DNA of 33,502 nt from Pseudomonadota bacterium (GCA_027619995.1 JAQCGR010000007.1:1-33502), one strand, 5' to 3'. Shown: positions 23,510 through 33,031, numbered from the stretch's first letter. The notes: a model not told the origin generated them from the letters alone. Numbers and translations are program-made.

Positions 23510-24352
23510 CTATATCTCCACCGGGTTCGCCTTCGCCACCCGGTCGAATTCCAGCAACGTATCCAACAAGTCTTCGAGCTGGTCCAGACGGACCATGTTG
23601 GGGCCGTCCGAGGGTGCGTTGTCCGGGTCCTGGTGGACCTCCATGAAGACCGCCGCCACGCCCACGGCCAGGGCCGCGCGGGCCAGGACCGGCACGAATT
23701 CGCGCTGGCCGCCGCTCTTGCCGCCCAGCCCGCCCGGCTGCTGCACCGAATGGGTCGCGTCGAACACCACGGGATGGCCGCTGCGCGCCAGGATCGGCAG
23801 GCTGCGCATGTCGGAGACCAGGGTGTTGTAGCCGAAACTGGCGCCGCGCTCGGTCACCAGGATGCCGGCCGCGCCCCCCGCCTCCAGCTTGGCGACGACA
23901 TTGGCCATGTCCCAGGGCGCGAGGAACTGGCCCTTCTTGACGTTGACGGTCTTGCCGGTCGCCGCGGCGGCCAGCAGCAGGTCGGTCTGGCGGCACAGGA
24001 AGGCCGGAATCTGGAGGATATCGACCGCCTGGGCGGCAATGGCGCATTGCTCCTCGGTATGCACATCGGTCAGGACCGGCAGGCCGGTCGCCTCACGCAG
24101 CGCGGCGAAGATCGGCAGCGCGTCCTCCAGCCCCATGCCGCGCGGGCTGTCGGCGCTGGTCCGGTTGGCCTTGTCGAAACTGGTCTTGTAGACGAGGCCG
24201 ATGCCGACCCGGTCCGCGATCTCCTTCAGCGCTCCGGCCATCTCGAAGGCATGGTCGCGCGATTCGAGAGCACAGGGCCCCGCGATCAGGGTGAAGGGCA
24301 GATCGTTGCCGAAGGCGACATCGCCGACCTGGACATGTTTCACGGCCGTCAT
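23510..24352 (-). CDS. kdsA: 3-deoxy-8-phosphooctulonate synthase (KDO8P synthase)
   Basis: 280 aa; [52 protein letters not shown]. Confidence 0.95.
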   Translation of the reverse strand: MTAVKHVQVGDVAFGNDLPFTLIAGPCALESRDHAFEMAGALKEIADRVGIGLVYKTSFDKANRTSADSPRGMGLEDALPIFAALREATGLPVLTDVHTEEQCAIAAQAVDILQIPAFLCRQTDLLLAAAATGKTVNVKKGQFLAPWDMANVVAKLEAGGAAGILVTERGASFGYNTLVSDMRSLPILARSGHPVVFDATHSVQQPGGLGGKSGGQREFVPVLARAALAVGVAAVFMEVHQDPDNAPSDGPNMVRLDQLEDLLDTLLEFDRVAKANPVEI

Positions 24353-24392
24353 GGCTTGGACATGGCTTGGGAACTTTCCGGTAGTGCCGCGC

Positions 24393-26018
24393 TCACACCA
24401 GCCGCGACTGAGTCACGGCCGCGCCGATAAAGGCGGTAAAGAGCGGATGCGGCTCGAAGGGCTTGGATTTGAGTTCGGGGTGGAACTGCACGCCGACGAA
24501 CCAGGGATGGCCCGGCAGTTCGATGATCTCGGGCAGGACGCCGTCCGGCGACATGCCGCTGAACCGCAGCCCCGCCTGCTCCAGCCGCTCGCGATAGTTG
24601 ATATTGACCTCGTAGCGGTGGCGATGGCGCTCGTCGATCGCCTCCTGGCCGTAGACCCGCCGCACCTCGCTGCCCTCGGCCAGTTTGCAGCCATAGGCGC
24701 CCAGGCGCATGGAACCGCCCAGATCGCTCTTCGAATCGCGGGTTTCGACCATATTGCCGCGCCGCCATTCGGTCAGCAGGCCGACCACCGGATCCTCGCA
24801 GGGCCCGAACTCGGTCGAGCCCGCGCCGGGCAGACCGGCCAGGTTGCGAGCCGCCTCGATCACCGCCATCTGCATGCCGAAGCAGATGCCGAAATAGGGC
24901 ACGCCGTGGGTCCGGGCGAAGGCCACCGCCTCGATCTTGCCTTCCGAACCGCGCTCGCCGAAACCGCCGGGAACGAGGATGCCGTTGACTCCCTCGAGGC
25001 GGCTCACCGCATCCTCGGTCTCGAAGATCTCGGATTCGATCCAGTTCAGATTGACCCGCACATTGTTGGCGATGCCGCCATGGGTCAGGGCTTCGGCCAG
25101 GGATTTGTATGAATCTAGGAGATGGGTGTATTTGCCAACCACGGCGATCGTCACCTCGCCATCCGGCTCCAGCACCCGGCTGACGATATTTTCCCAACCG
25201 GACAGATTTGGCGCCGGCCCCTCGATGCCGAAATAGCGGCAGACCTCGGTGTCGAAGCCTTCCTCGTGATAGCGGACCGGCACCTGATAGATCGTCGTGG
25301 CATCAAGGGCCGAGATCACCCGCTCCTCGCGGATGTTGCAGAACAGCGCGATCTTGCGCTTGGCCGAGGCGGGGATTTCCTGCTCGGCCCGGCACAGCAG
25401 CATGTCGGGCTGGATGCCGACGCTCAGCAACTCGCTCACGGAATGCTGGGTCGGCTTGGTCTTCAGCTCGCCCGCGCTGGCGATATAGGGCAGCAGGGTC
25501 AGGTGGACATAGAGGCAGCGTTCGCGCCCCAGCTCGTAGCCGAGCTGCCGGATCGCCTCGAGGAAGGGCAGGCTTTCGATATCGCCGACCGTGCCACCGA
25601 TCTCGCAGAGCACGAAATCCGCGCCGTCCGTGTCGCGCTGGATGACCCGCATGATTTCGTCGGTGACATGGGGAATGACCTGGACCGTCGCGCCCAGATA
25701 GTCGCCCCGCCGTTCCCGCGAGAGCACGCTGGAATAGACCTGGCCCGCGCTCACGCTGTCCGAACGGCGCGAGGGTACGCCCGTGTAACGTTCGTAATGG
25801 CCGAGGTCGAGATCCGTCTCCGCCCCGTCATCGGTGACGTAGACCTCGCCATGCTGATAGGGGCTCATGGTCCCGGGATCGACATTCAGATAGGGATCGA
25901 ACTTGCGCAGGCGGACCTTGAATCCGCGCGCCTGCAACAGCGCGCCGAGGGCCGCCGTCGCCAAACCCTTACCGAGTGAGGAAGCCACGCCGCCGGTGAT
26001 GAAGATAAACCGCGTCAT
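24393..26018 (-). CDS. pyrG: CTP synthase
   Basis: 541 aa; [27 protein letters not shown], class I GATase [18 protein letters not shown]. Confidence 0.97.
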   Translation of the reverse strand: MTRFIFITGGVASSLGKGLATAALGALLQARGFKVRLRKFDPYLNVDPGTMSPYQHGEVYVTDDGAETDLDLGHYERYTGVPSRRSDSVSAGQVYSSVLSRERRGDYLGATVQVIPHVTDEIMRVIQRDTDGADFVLCEIGGTVGDIESLPFLEAIRQLGYELGRERCLYVHLTLLPYIASAGELKTKPTQHSVSELLSVGIQPDMLLCRAEQEIPASAKRKIALFCNIREERVISALDATTIYQVPVRYHEEGFDTEVCRYFGIEGPAPNLSGWENIVSRVLEPDGEVTIAVVGKYTHLLDSYKSLAEALTHGGIANNVRVNLNWIESEIFETEDAVSRLEGVNGILVPGGFGERGSEGKIEAVAFARTHGVPYFGICFGMQMAVIEAARNLAGLPGAGSTEFGPCEDPVVGLLTEWRRGNMVETRDSKSDLGGSMRLGAYGCKLAEGSEVRRVYGQEAIDERHRHRYEVNINYRERLEQAGLRFSGMSPDGVLPEIIELPGHPWFVGVQFHPELKSKPFEPHPLFTAFIGAAVTQSRLV

Positions 26019-26054
26019 GGACCTACAGTGTAACGACAGGCACCCTCGGCCCCA

Positions 26055-26096
26055 AGCAAAAGAGGCGGCAGATTGCCGCCTCCGGTGATTTTTTTT
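26055..26096. terminator. Bidirectional intrinsic terminator between secG and pyrG
   Basis: Perfect 9-bp stem gaggcggca-gat-tgccgcctc (26062-26082). Plus side is followed by T8 (26089-26096); minus side reads tgccgcctcTTTTGCTTGG. The minus orientation fits the flanking genes. Confidence 0.8.
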
Positions 26097-26126
26097 GCAA
26101 TTGCTCCGGCCGGACCCACCTGAGGA

Positions 26127-26444
26127 TCAACGGACAGGGGCGCTGGGCGAGGACGGAACGCCCTCTTCCTGGGCCGGCGCGGGCATATCGACAATCGATG
26201 CCGGCTCGTCCGATGACCCGGCCAGGATCGCCAGGATCAGACTGGTCGCGAAGAAACAGGCGGCCAGCGCGGCCGTTGCCCGGGTCAGGATGCTGGCGGC
26301 GCTGCGGCCGGTCACGAAGCCCGACATGCCGCCGCCGCCGCCACCGCCCATGCCGAGCGCGCCGCCCTCGCTGCGCTGGAGCAGGACGACCGCGACCAGT
26401 GCGACCGCGATGATCAGGTGGATGACGACGATGACGATTTCCAT
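26127..26444 (-). CDS. secG: Preprotein translocase subunit SecG
   Basis: 105 aa; two TM segments, VVLLQRSEGGALGMGGGGGGGMSGFVTGR. Confidence 0.92.
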   Translation of the reverse strand: MEIVIVVIHLIIAVALVAVVLLQRSEGGALGMGGGGGGGMSGFVTGRSAASILTRATAALAACFFATSLILAILAGSSDEPASIVDMPAPAQEEGVPSSPSAPVR

Positions 26445-26521
26445 GACGAATCCGCTTTGCCGGGCCGAGTCCGGGATATGGCTCTTCGGCGGCGCTTTTT
26501 AACCCCTGCTCGCCGTCGCCG

Positions 26522-27281
26522 CTAGTGGCAACTGCCCGCGATGGTCCAGAATTCCTCGATCTTGAGGCTCGCGCCGCCGACCAGGGCGCCGTCGACATTC
26601 GCCAGCGCCATCAGATTTTCCGCGTTGCCGGCATTGACCGAGCCGCCATAGAGCAGCCGAACGGCGGCGAAATCCGCCCCCCGCGCCGCCAGCAGATCGC
26701 GCAGATGGCCATGCACTTCGGCCACCTGTTCCTCGGTCGCCGTGCGCCCGGTGCCGATCGCCCAGATCGGCTCATAGGCGATCACCAGCCGCCCGGGCAG
26801 AGCGCACTGAGTCGGCCAGTTGCGCCTCGACCACCGCCAGGGTGCGCCCGGCATCGCGCTCCGCCAGGGTTTCTCCCAGACAGACGATGACGATCAGGCC
26901 CTGGCTCTGGGCGGCGGCCAGCTTCCCGGCCACCTGGGCGCTGGTCTCGCCGTGGTCGCCCCGTCTTTCGGAATGGCCGAGGATGACATGGGAACAGCCG
27001 ATCTCCGCCAGCATCGCCGCGCTGATATCCCCGGTATGGGCCCCCGCCTCCGCGCTGTGGCAGTCCTGCGCGCCCAAACCGATTGCACTCCCGATTGCGC
27101 TGGCCCGCAGAATTTCCGCCAGCGGCGCCAGCAGGGTCGCCGGCGGGCACAGAACGATCTCCGCGCGCGGCGCGCCCTCGCGTTCGACTAGGCCCAGCAG
27201 ATCGCGCGCCCGGTCGGGGCCGTCGGCGAGCAATCCGTTCATCTTCCAATTGCCCGCGACGAGGGGGCGAAGCTCGGCCAT
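26522..27281 (-). pseudogene. tpiA: Triosephosphate isomerase, split by an apparent frameshift (real or sequence error)
   Basis: N-terminal part from ATG 27281 (MAELRPLVAGNWKMNG...VILGHSERRGDHGET...[11 protein letters not shown]) is in one frame; C-terminal part ([26 protein letters not shown]...[32 protein letters not shown]) is in another. The switch is at about 26795-26812. Confidence 0.85.
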
Positions 27282-27484
27282 GCGGAACCTCGAACTAGCT
27301 GGGGACTGGGCCTGAATCGGCGCGCCGGATTCTCTAACACAGCGTCTCGGAGGCGCCAACTTGCCCGGCGCGGATTCCGCACCAAATCCGTGTTGCCCCT
27401 GCTCGGGCCGCGCCTCTATGATGCGCCGCACTCGGCGGGCCGGTCGATCCGTCGAAAATTCAAAGGGTTACGGGGTGTCCCGCC

Positions 27485-29377
27485 ATGATGCAGACGATGC
27501 GCAAATATGCCAAGGGCGCGATGGCGGTGGTCCTCTTTGGCCTCCTCATCATCAGCTTCGCGATCTGGGGCATCGGCGACATCTTCCGCAGCGGCTCGGG
27601 CGATCCCGAAGTCGCCACGGTCGGCGAAACCCAAATCACCGTGCGCGAGTTCAATGACGAGCTGCAGCGCGAGTTGCGCCGTCTCGAATCCGTCTTCGGC
27701 CGCCGTCTCGATCCGGCCCAGGCGCGCGAATTCGGCATCGTCGAGCAGGTTATCTCGGGCATGGTCAGCCGGGCGCTGATCGACCGCGCGGCGCTGGACC
27801 TCTCGCTGACCGCCGGCGAGGGACTCATCCAGAAGACCATCTTCGCCAATCCCGCCTTCGCCGGACCGGGCGGCCAGTTCGACCGCGATGCCTTCCAGCG
27901 CCGCCTCTACAATCTGGGGTTGAGCGAGGCGGGCTACGTCGCGGCGGTTCGCGGCGCGATCATGCGGGACCAGCTGACCGGCTCCCTGACCGCCGGGGCC
28001 GTGACCCCCCGCCTGCTGCTCGACGATGTCTATGGCTATCGGCGCGAGCGCCGGGGCGGCACCGTGGTCACGGTCGAGGCCGATACGATGACCGGCATTC
28101 CCGCGCCGACCGAGGCGGAACTCGCCGCCTTCCACACCGAAAACGCCGCCCTCTTCATGGCCCCGGACCTGCGCGCCGTCACCGCCATCGTCCTCTCCGC
28201 CGACGAGGTCGCCAAGTCGATCTCGGTGTCCGAGGAGGAAATCCGCGCCGCCTATGACGACCGGACCTCGGATTTCAGGACCCCCGAGCGGCGGCGCTTC
28301 GAACAATTGCTGTTCCTCGACGAAGCAACCGCGACCAAGGCCGCCGAGATGCTGGCCCAGGGCCGGCCCTTCGCCGATATCGGCACGGAACTCGCGGGCG
28401 GCCCGCCGGTTCCCCTCGGCCCGATGACCCGCGCCGAACTGGCCGCCCAGGCGCCCGACCTGGCCGAGGCCGGTTTTGCCCTCGCGGCCGACGCGACCTC
28501 CGCCCCCCTCCGTTCCGCCCTCGGCTGGCATATCCTGCGCGCCGTCGAGATCGATCCGGAAGTCGTGCAGCCCTATGAGACGGTGAAGGACCGGATCGCC
28601 AGGGAAATCGCGCGCGAACGCGCGATCGAGGAGATCTTCGAGATTTCCAACAGCGTCGACGACACTCTGGCCGGTGGCGCCACGCTCGAGGAAGCCGCGC
28701 GCGGCCTCGCCCTGCCCCTGCGGACCATCCCGGCCATCGACACGGCCGGGCGCGACGCGGATGGCCAAGCGATCGCCGACCTGCCCCAGGAGAACGGTGA
28801 ATTCACCGGCACCGTCTTCGACACGGCGCCCGGCCAGCAGAGTCTGATGATCGAAGTCGGCCTCGATCGCTACTTCGTGCTGCGTGTCGACGGCGAAACC
28901 CCCGCGGCCCTGCGCCCGCTCGACACCGTGCACGATCAGGTCGAGGCCGCCTGGCGCACCCGCCAGCGGCAGGAGGCCGCGGAGAAGGCCGCCCAGGCCC
29001 TGCTCGACCAAGCCCGCGCCGGCGGCGATCTCGCCGCGCTGGCCGCCGAAAAGGGCTATGCCCTGCGCCAGATCGAGCCGACCGTGCGGACCGCCGACGA
29101 TCCCTCCGCCGGGGCAAACGAGCCGGTCACCGCGACCCTTTTCACCCTCGATCCGGGCCAGGCGGCGGTGACGCCGGCCGCCGGCGGCTATGCCGTCGTG
29201 CGTCTCGACACGGTAGAGGCCGCGGCCCCCGTGGCCGATGCCGAAACCTATGAGACCCTGCGCGGCCAGCTGCGCGACCAGATCGCCAACGACATCATGA
29301 GCCAGTTCACCCAGGCCGTCCGCCAGGACCACCCGGTCACGATCAATCAGGCGGCCATCGCGAACTTCATCCAATAG
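27485..29377 (+). CDS. PpiD-like periplasmic peptidyl-prolyl isomerase (SurA_N-like domain, parvulin-type rotamase)
   Basis: 630 aa; single N-terminal TM (MAVVLFGLLIISFAIWGIGDIF), SurA_N-like IVEQVISGMVSRALIDRAALDL, rotamase region; upstream of trpE as in many alphaproteobacteria. Confidence 0.88.
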   Translation: MMQTMRKYAKGAMAVVLFGLLIISFAIWGIGDIFRSGSGDPEVATVGETQITVREFNDELQRELRRLESVFGRRLDPAQAREFGIVEQVISGMVSRALIDRAALDLSLTAGEGLIQKTIFANPAFAGPGGQFDRDAFQRRLYNLGLSEAGYVAAVRGAIMRDQLTGSLTAGAVTPRLLLDDVYGYRRERRGGTVVTVEADTMTGIPAPTEAELAAFHTENAALFMAPDLRAVTAIVLSADEVAKSISVSEEEIRAAYDDRTSDFRTPERRRFEQLLFLDEATATKAAEMLAQGRPFADIGTELAGGPPVPLGPMTRAELAAQAPDLAEAGFALAADATSAPLRSALGWHILRAVEIDPEVVQPYETVKDRIAREIARERAIEEIFEISNSVDDTLAGGATLEEAARGLALPLRTIPAIDTAGRDADGQAIADLPQENGEFTGTVFDTAPGQQSLMIEVGLDRYFVLRVDGETPAALRPLDTVHDQVEAAWRTRQRQEAAEKAAQALLDQARAGGDLAALAAEKGYALRQIEPTVRTADDPSAGANEPVTATLFTLDPGQAAVTPAAGGYAVVRLDTVEAAAPVADAETYETLRGQLRDQIANDIMSQFTQAVRQDHPVTINQAAIANFIQ

Positions 29378-29388
29378 GGGCAAGTGCC

Positions 29389-30894
29389 GTGAATCCCGAT
29401 TTCGACAGCTTCCGCGCCCAATACGACTCCGGCCGCGGGCAGCTTGTCTGGAACACCCTGATCGCGGATCTGGAAACGCCCGTCTCCGCCATGCTCAAGC
29501 TGGCGGACGGGCGGACCAACAGCTTCCTCTTCGAATCGGTCGAGGGCGGCGAGACCCGCGGGCGCTATTCCTTCCTGGGCATGAAGCCGGACCTGATCTG
29601 GCGCTGCCGGCGCGAGCGGTCGGAGATCAACCGCAAGGCCCGTATCGGCCCCGATACTTTCGAGCCCTGTGAGGGCCATCCGCTCGACGTCTTGCGCGCC
29701 CTCATCGCCGAATCCCGACTCGAGGTGCCGCCCGGCCTGCCGCCCATGGCCTCCGGCCTGTTCGGCTATATGGGCTACGACATGGTCCGGCTGGTGGAAA
29801 AGCTGCCCGATGACAACCCGGACGAGTTGGGCCTGCCCGATGCGATCTTCCTGCGCCCCACTGTCGTCGCCATCTTCGATCTGATCGAGGACCAGGTCTC
29901 GATCTGCACGCCGGTCTGGCCCGACCCGGCGATCGGCGCCCAGGCGGCCTACGATCTGGCCTGCGAACGGCTGGCCGATGCGATGGCCGATTTCGGCCGC
30001 AGCCTGCCCTATCGGCGCGAGGCCCCGTCCCGCACGGCGGAGCTGCCCGAGCCCGAATCGAACATGACCCAGCAGGAATTCGAGGGCATGGTCGAGCGCG
30101 CCAAGGAATATATCCGCGCCGGCGACGTCTTCCAGGTCGTCCCGTCCCAGCGCTTCCGCGTGCCATTCCGCCTGCCGCCCTTCGCGCTTTACCGCGCGCT
30201 GCGCCGGCTCAACCCCTCGCCTTTCCTGTTCTACATGGATTTCGGCGATTTCACGGTGGTCGGCTCAAGCCCGGAGATCATGGTCCGCTCGCGCGACGGC
30301 ATCGTCACGATCCGCCCCCTGGCCGGCACCCGCAAGCGCGGCGCGACCCCGGCCGAGGATCAGGCGCTGGAGGCCGAACTCCTGGCCGATCCCAAGGAGC
30401 GGGCCGAGCATCTGATGCTGCTCGATCTCGGCCGCAACGATGTCGGCCGTGTCGCCAAGATCGGCTCCGTGAAGGTGACCGCCCAATTCGAGATCGAGCG
30501 CTATTCCCACGTCATGCATATCAGCTCGAATGTCGAGGGCGAGTTGGACACCGCCAAGCACGACGCCCTCAGCGCCCTGACCGCCGGCTGCCCGGCCGGC
30601 ACTGTCTCGGGCGCGCCCAAGATCCGCGCCATGGAAATCATCGACGAGTTGGAGCCGACCCGGCGCGGCGTCTATGCCGGCACGGTCGGCTATTTCGGCG
30701 CCGACGGCTCGATGGATACCTGCATCGCGCTCCGCACCGCCGTCGTGAAGGACGGCGTGATGTATGTCCAGGCCGGCGGCGGCGTGGTCGCCGACAGCGA
30801 TCCCGAATCCGAATACCAGGAAACCCGCAGCAAGGCCCGCGCCCTCATCCGCGCCGCCGAGGAAGCGGTGCGTTTTGCCGCGCGGAGCGGTTAG
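29389..30894 (+). CDS. trpE: Anthranilate synthase component I
   Basis: 501 aa, GTG start; IRPLAGTRKRGATPAEDQALEAELLADPKERAEHLMLLDLGRNDVGRV, AGCPAGTVSGAPKIRAMEII; no fused TrpG domain. Confidence 0.95.
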   Translation: MNPDFDSFRAQYDSGRGQLVWNTLIADLETPVSAMLKLADGRTNSFLFESVEGGETRGRYSFLGMKPDLIWRCRRERSEINRKARIGPDTFEPCEGHPLDVLRALIAESRLEVPPGLPPMASGLFGYMGYDMVRLVEKLPDDNPDELGLPDAIFLRPTVVAIFDLIEDQVSICTPVWPDPAIGAQAAYDLACERLADAMADFGRSLPYRREAPSRTAELPEPESNMTQQEFEGMVERAKEYIRAGDVFQVVPSQRFRVPFRLPPFALYRALRRLNPSPFLFYMDFGDFTVVGSSPEIMVRSRDGIVTIRPLAGTRKRGATPAEDQALEAELLADPKERAEHLMLLDLGRNDVGRVAKIGSVKVTAQFEIERYSHVMHISSNVEGELDTAKHDALSALTAGCPAGTVSGAPKIRAMEIIDELEPTRRGVYAGTVGYFGADGSMDTCIALRTAVVKDGVMYVQAGGGVVADSDPESEYQETRSKARALIRAAEEAVRFAARSG

Positions 30895-30959
30895 CCGTCC
30901 GGCTGGACACACAAGACTCAACCGTCTCGTCGAGGGCTGTCCAGTTCCCCACCATGTTC

Positions 30960-31113
30960 CCGCTGTCGTCCCGGGACTTGTTCCCGGGACCCATTGCCCT
31001 ATCCACCGCCACAATCGCCGAACCGATGTCCGGGACGCGCGCCAGGAGCCTGCCAGGCCTTGCCATGAGGCGCTGCCCATGGGTCCCGGGAACAAGTCCC
31101 GGGACGACGGCGG
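30960..31113. repeat. Long inverted repeat between trpE and the Hint gene
   Basis: Perfect 28-bp arms cgtcccgggacttgttcccgggacccat (30967-30994) and atgggtcccgggaacaagtcccgggacg (31079-31106); extends to 35 bp (30960-30994/31079-31113) with one mismatch. Confidence 0.9.
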
Positions 31114-31183
31114 AATCTTATAGGCGGAATCTAAGAGGCAGTGTCTCAACGGAATATCCGCGCCGCACGCTTTTCCGCAGCGG

Positions 31184-32650
31184 TCAGATCCTTCCGTCGC
31201 CCCCGGCGGCGCCCTTGTTGTGGACGAGATAGCCGTCGGCGAAATAGGTGTGATCGCCGTCGAGCAGCAGGTTGTAGACCACCGTATCCGGATCGGCCCG
31301 GACACTCGCGATCGCTTCGATCCCAATATCCTGAGCGCGCCCGGGCGCGTAGGACACCGGCGTTAACCCCGAAATCACCGCCACCGCGACCCGGTCGCCC
31401 ACGGCCAGGGCGCCGACCCGCAGGCGTGGGTTCTCGCGCGCCGTGGCCGTCGGATCGATCGCCTTCCAGCCTTCGGCCGTCCAGAACGGGTGCTCCGCCG
31501 TCACAAAGGCCGGGCCGCCGTTGAAACCGTAAAGCAGCCGGCCGCCCAGACGGGGCCGTTCGATTCCGGTCACGGTGTTGATCGCGCCGTCCCGGCCCAG
31601 CACCCGGTCGCCGATCCGGACCTCCTCGATCCGCCTCTCGCCGCCGCCCGCCAGGGCCACCTTCGTGCCGGCGGCGAAACAGGAGTCCTGGCCGATATCC
31701 TCGATACCGCCATAGGACGCGCCGCCGCTACTCTTCCCGGCTTTCGCGGTCCGGGTTTTCTTGACCTCGGCGGCCCGCTTCTTGGCGTATTCGACCTCTC
31801 CCCGGTACTGGCGCGCCTCGTCCTCGGCGACATGAACCGGGTCGAGCAGCACCCCGGAGAACTTCCGGATCTCCTCCTGGTTGGCGAGCGCCCATTTCGC
31901 CAGTTCGAGCTGCGCCGCGGTCAACTCCCCCTTGGCCTTCGACGCCAGATAGCTTCCGTCGCTTCCGGTCCTGCCGAAATTCGACGACAGAAACGTCTTC
32001 AGATCGGTGATGGCCAGCAGGGCCTGGGCGGAGGAGAGGTTCACATCCGACATGAGGTCTTCGATCTTGTCGCTCACCGGCCCCCATTGCTGCCATTTGT
32101 CCATATCCAGACCGAGCCTTTTGGCATCGGCCTTGTGGGTCTCCACATGGCCGTCCTCGTGACGAACAGTGATCCGCCTGTCCTCCTCGGCCCAGGCCGC
32201 CTCCGCCTTGCCGGCGGGCTTCGACTTGGGTTTTGCCAATTCGACATTGCCGTATTGGTCCGTGGTGCCGGCGGTGACGGTGTTCGTCCAACCCTTGTTC
32301 TTCAGGGACGCGCTCACCCAGGTCCGCATCTCGCCAGGCCCGGTGGCGTCGACCGCCGCCTTCTCGGCCGCGCTGCGATCCTCCGGATTCTTGGTCAGCC
32401 CCTGCTTTCGGGTCTTGACGAAGGATTCGAAGCTATCGGCCGAATCCTCGCTGAATTTCTGCTGGGTCTTAAAGCGGGACAGCAATCCGTCGAATTCGGC
32501 GGTGCTCAAGTCGGCGAGATGGCTGTCATCCACCTTCGCGGCGGCCGTGTCCTGGCCGACGGCCGGTATGGCCATGACCGCAAGGATGAGCGCGGTCGCG
32601 ATGACAATTTGAAAACCGGGGAACCTCCCCGGATACGGCGCCATTGCCAT
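31184..32650 (-). CDS. Secreted protein of unknown N-terminal fold with C-terminal Hint (intein-like autoprocessing) domain
   Basis: Start chosen at ATG 32650 (SD-like AAGGGGG upstream; ORF extends to 32704). Signal-peptide-like MAMAPYPGRFPGFQIVIATALILAVMAIPAVGQD. C-terminal Hint: CFAAGTKVALAGGGERRIEEVRIGDRVLGRDG (block A), TAEHPFWTAEGW (block B), VYNLLLDGDHTYFADGYLVHN (blocks F/G). Confidence 0.85.
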   Translation of the reverse strand: MAMAPYPGRFPGFQIVIATALILAVMAIPAVGQDTAAAKVDDSHLADLSTAEFDGLLSRFKTQQKFSEDSADSFESFVKTRKQGLTKNPEDRSAAEKAAVDATGPGEMRTWVSASLKNKGWTNTVTAGTTDQYGNVELAKPKSKPAGKAEAAWAEEDRRITVRHEDGHVETHKADAKRLGLDMDKWQQWGPVSDKIEDLMSDVNLSSAQALLAITDLKTFLSSNFGRTGSDGSYLASKAKGELTAAQLELAKWALANQEEIRKFSGVLLDPVHVAEDEARQYRGEVEYAKKRAAEVKKTRTAKAGKSSGGASYGGIEDIGQDSCFAAGTKVALAGGGERRIEEVRIGDRVLGRDGAINTVTGIERPRLGGRLLYGFNGGPAFVTAEHPFWTAEGWKAIDPTATARENPRLRVGALAVGDRVAVAVISGLTPVSYAPGRAQDIGIEAIASVRADPDTVVYNLLLDGDHTYFADGYLVHNKGAAGGDGRI

Positions 32651-32824
32651 GATCGCGCCCCCTTTCGGATGGTTCGACGACAGCATCGCGCCTGCGCGCG
32701 GCACGGTTCTGCCCGACGACGCCGCAACATGATCGGTTATTCAGATCAAGGGGTCAAACTTTCGGATATCGGCGTCCCGGGCGGGCGGGCGTCGCGAAAA
32801 CCCGCATCCCAGGCCGCATTCCTT

Positions 32825-32864
32825 ACCCCCTGAAACGAAACGGCACCCCCTGAAACGAAACGGC
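32825..32864. repeat. Perfect 20-bp tandem direct repeat (2 copies)
   Basis: accccctgaaacgaaacggc at 32825-32844 and 32845-32864. Confidence 0.95.
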
Positions 32865-32883
32865 CCGTCGCAAGGACGGGCCG
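32861..32883 (-). terminator. Hairpin terminator downstream of the 40-aa peptide gene
   Basis: Perfect 9-bp stem cggcccgtc-gcaag-gacgggccg; on the minus strand it is followed by TTTCGTTTCAGG. Lies 26 bp past the peptide stop. Confidence 0.7.
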
Positions 32884-32908
32884 CTCGCAACGAATGCGTC
32901 GGAAAGGC

Positions 32909-33031
32909 TTAGGTGCGTTCGACCTTGCAGATGGCGCAGGTGCTGAAACGTCCGCCGCCGGTGTGACGATCAAGCGCCTCGTCGGCCAGATTTTCGTCCT
33001 GCGCGGTCTCTAGAACCATGTTTTCGTTCAT
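32909..33031 (-). CDS. Short Cys-containing peptide with double-glycine-type leader; candidate RiPP/bacteriocin-like precursor
   Basis: 40 aa MNENMVLETAQDENLADEALDRHTGGGRFSTCAICKVERT from ATG 33031, preceded by GAGGAG with a 6-nt gap (GAGGAGacaattATG); leader ENLADEALDRHTGG resembles the LSxEEL...GG pattern; core RFSTCAICKVERT. Confidence 0.6.
   Translation of the reverse strand: MNENMVLETAQDENLADEALDRHTGGGRFSTCAICKVERT

Noticed and set aside
23485-23512. taggcc...ggccta repeat at the kdsA stop
   Set aside because: 6-bp stem with a 16-nt loop; likely chance.
26324-26354. Trinucleotide (gcc)n tract in secG
   Set aside because: Encodes the SecG glycine-rich loop; in-frame repeat with an ordinary explanation.
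27416-29383. 655-aa minus ORF antisense to ppiD
   Set aside because: Gly/Asp/Arg-rich shadow of PpiD; no family resemblance.
30903-30944. ctggaca...tgtccag inverted repeat after trpE
   Set aside because: Only 7 bp with a 28-nt spacer; not convincing as a terminator.
31490-32833. 447-aa plus ORF antisense to the Hint gene
   Set aside because: Shadow ORF; the minus strand carries the signal peptide and Hint motifs.
32746-32973. 75-aa minus ORF overlapping the peptide gene and terminator
   Set aside because: Overlaps the better-supported 40-aa ORF and the hairpin/tandem repeat; no SD or motif.
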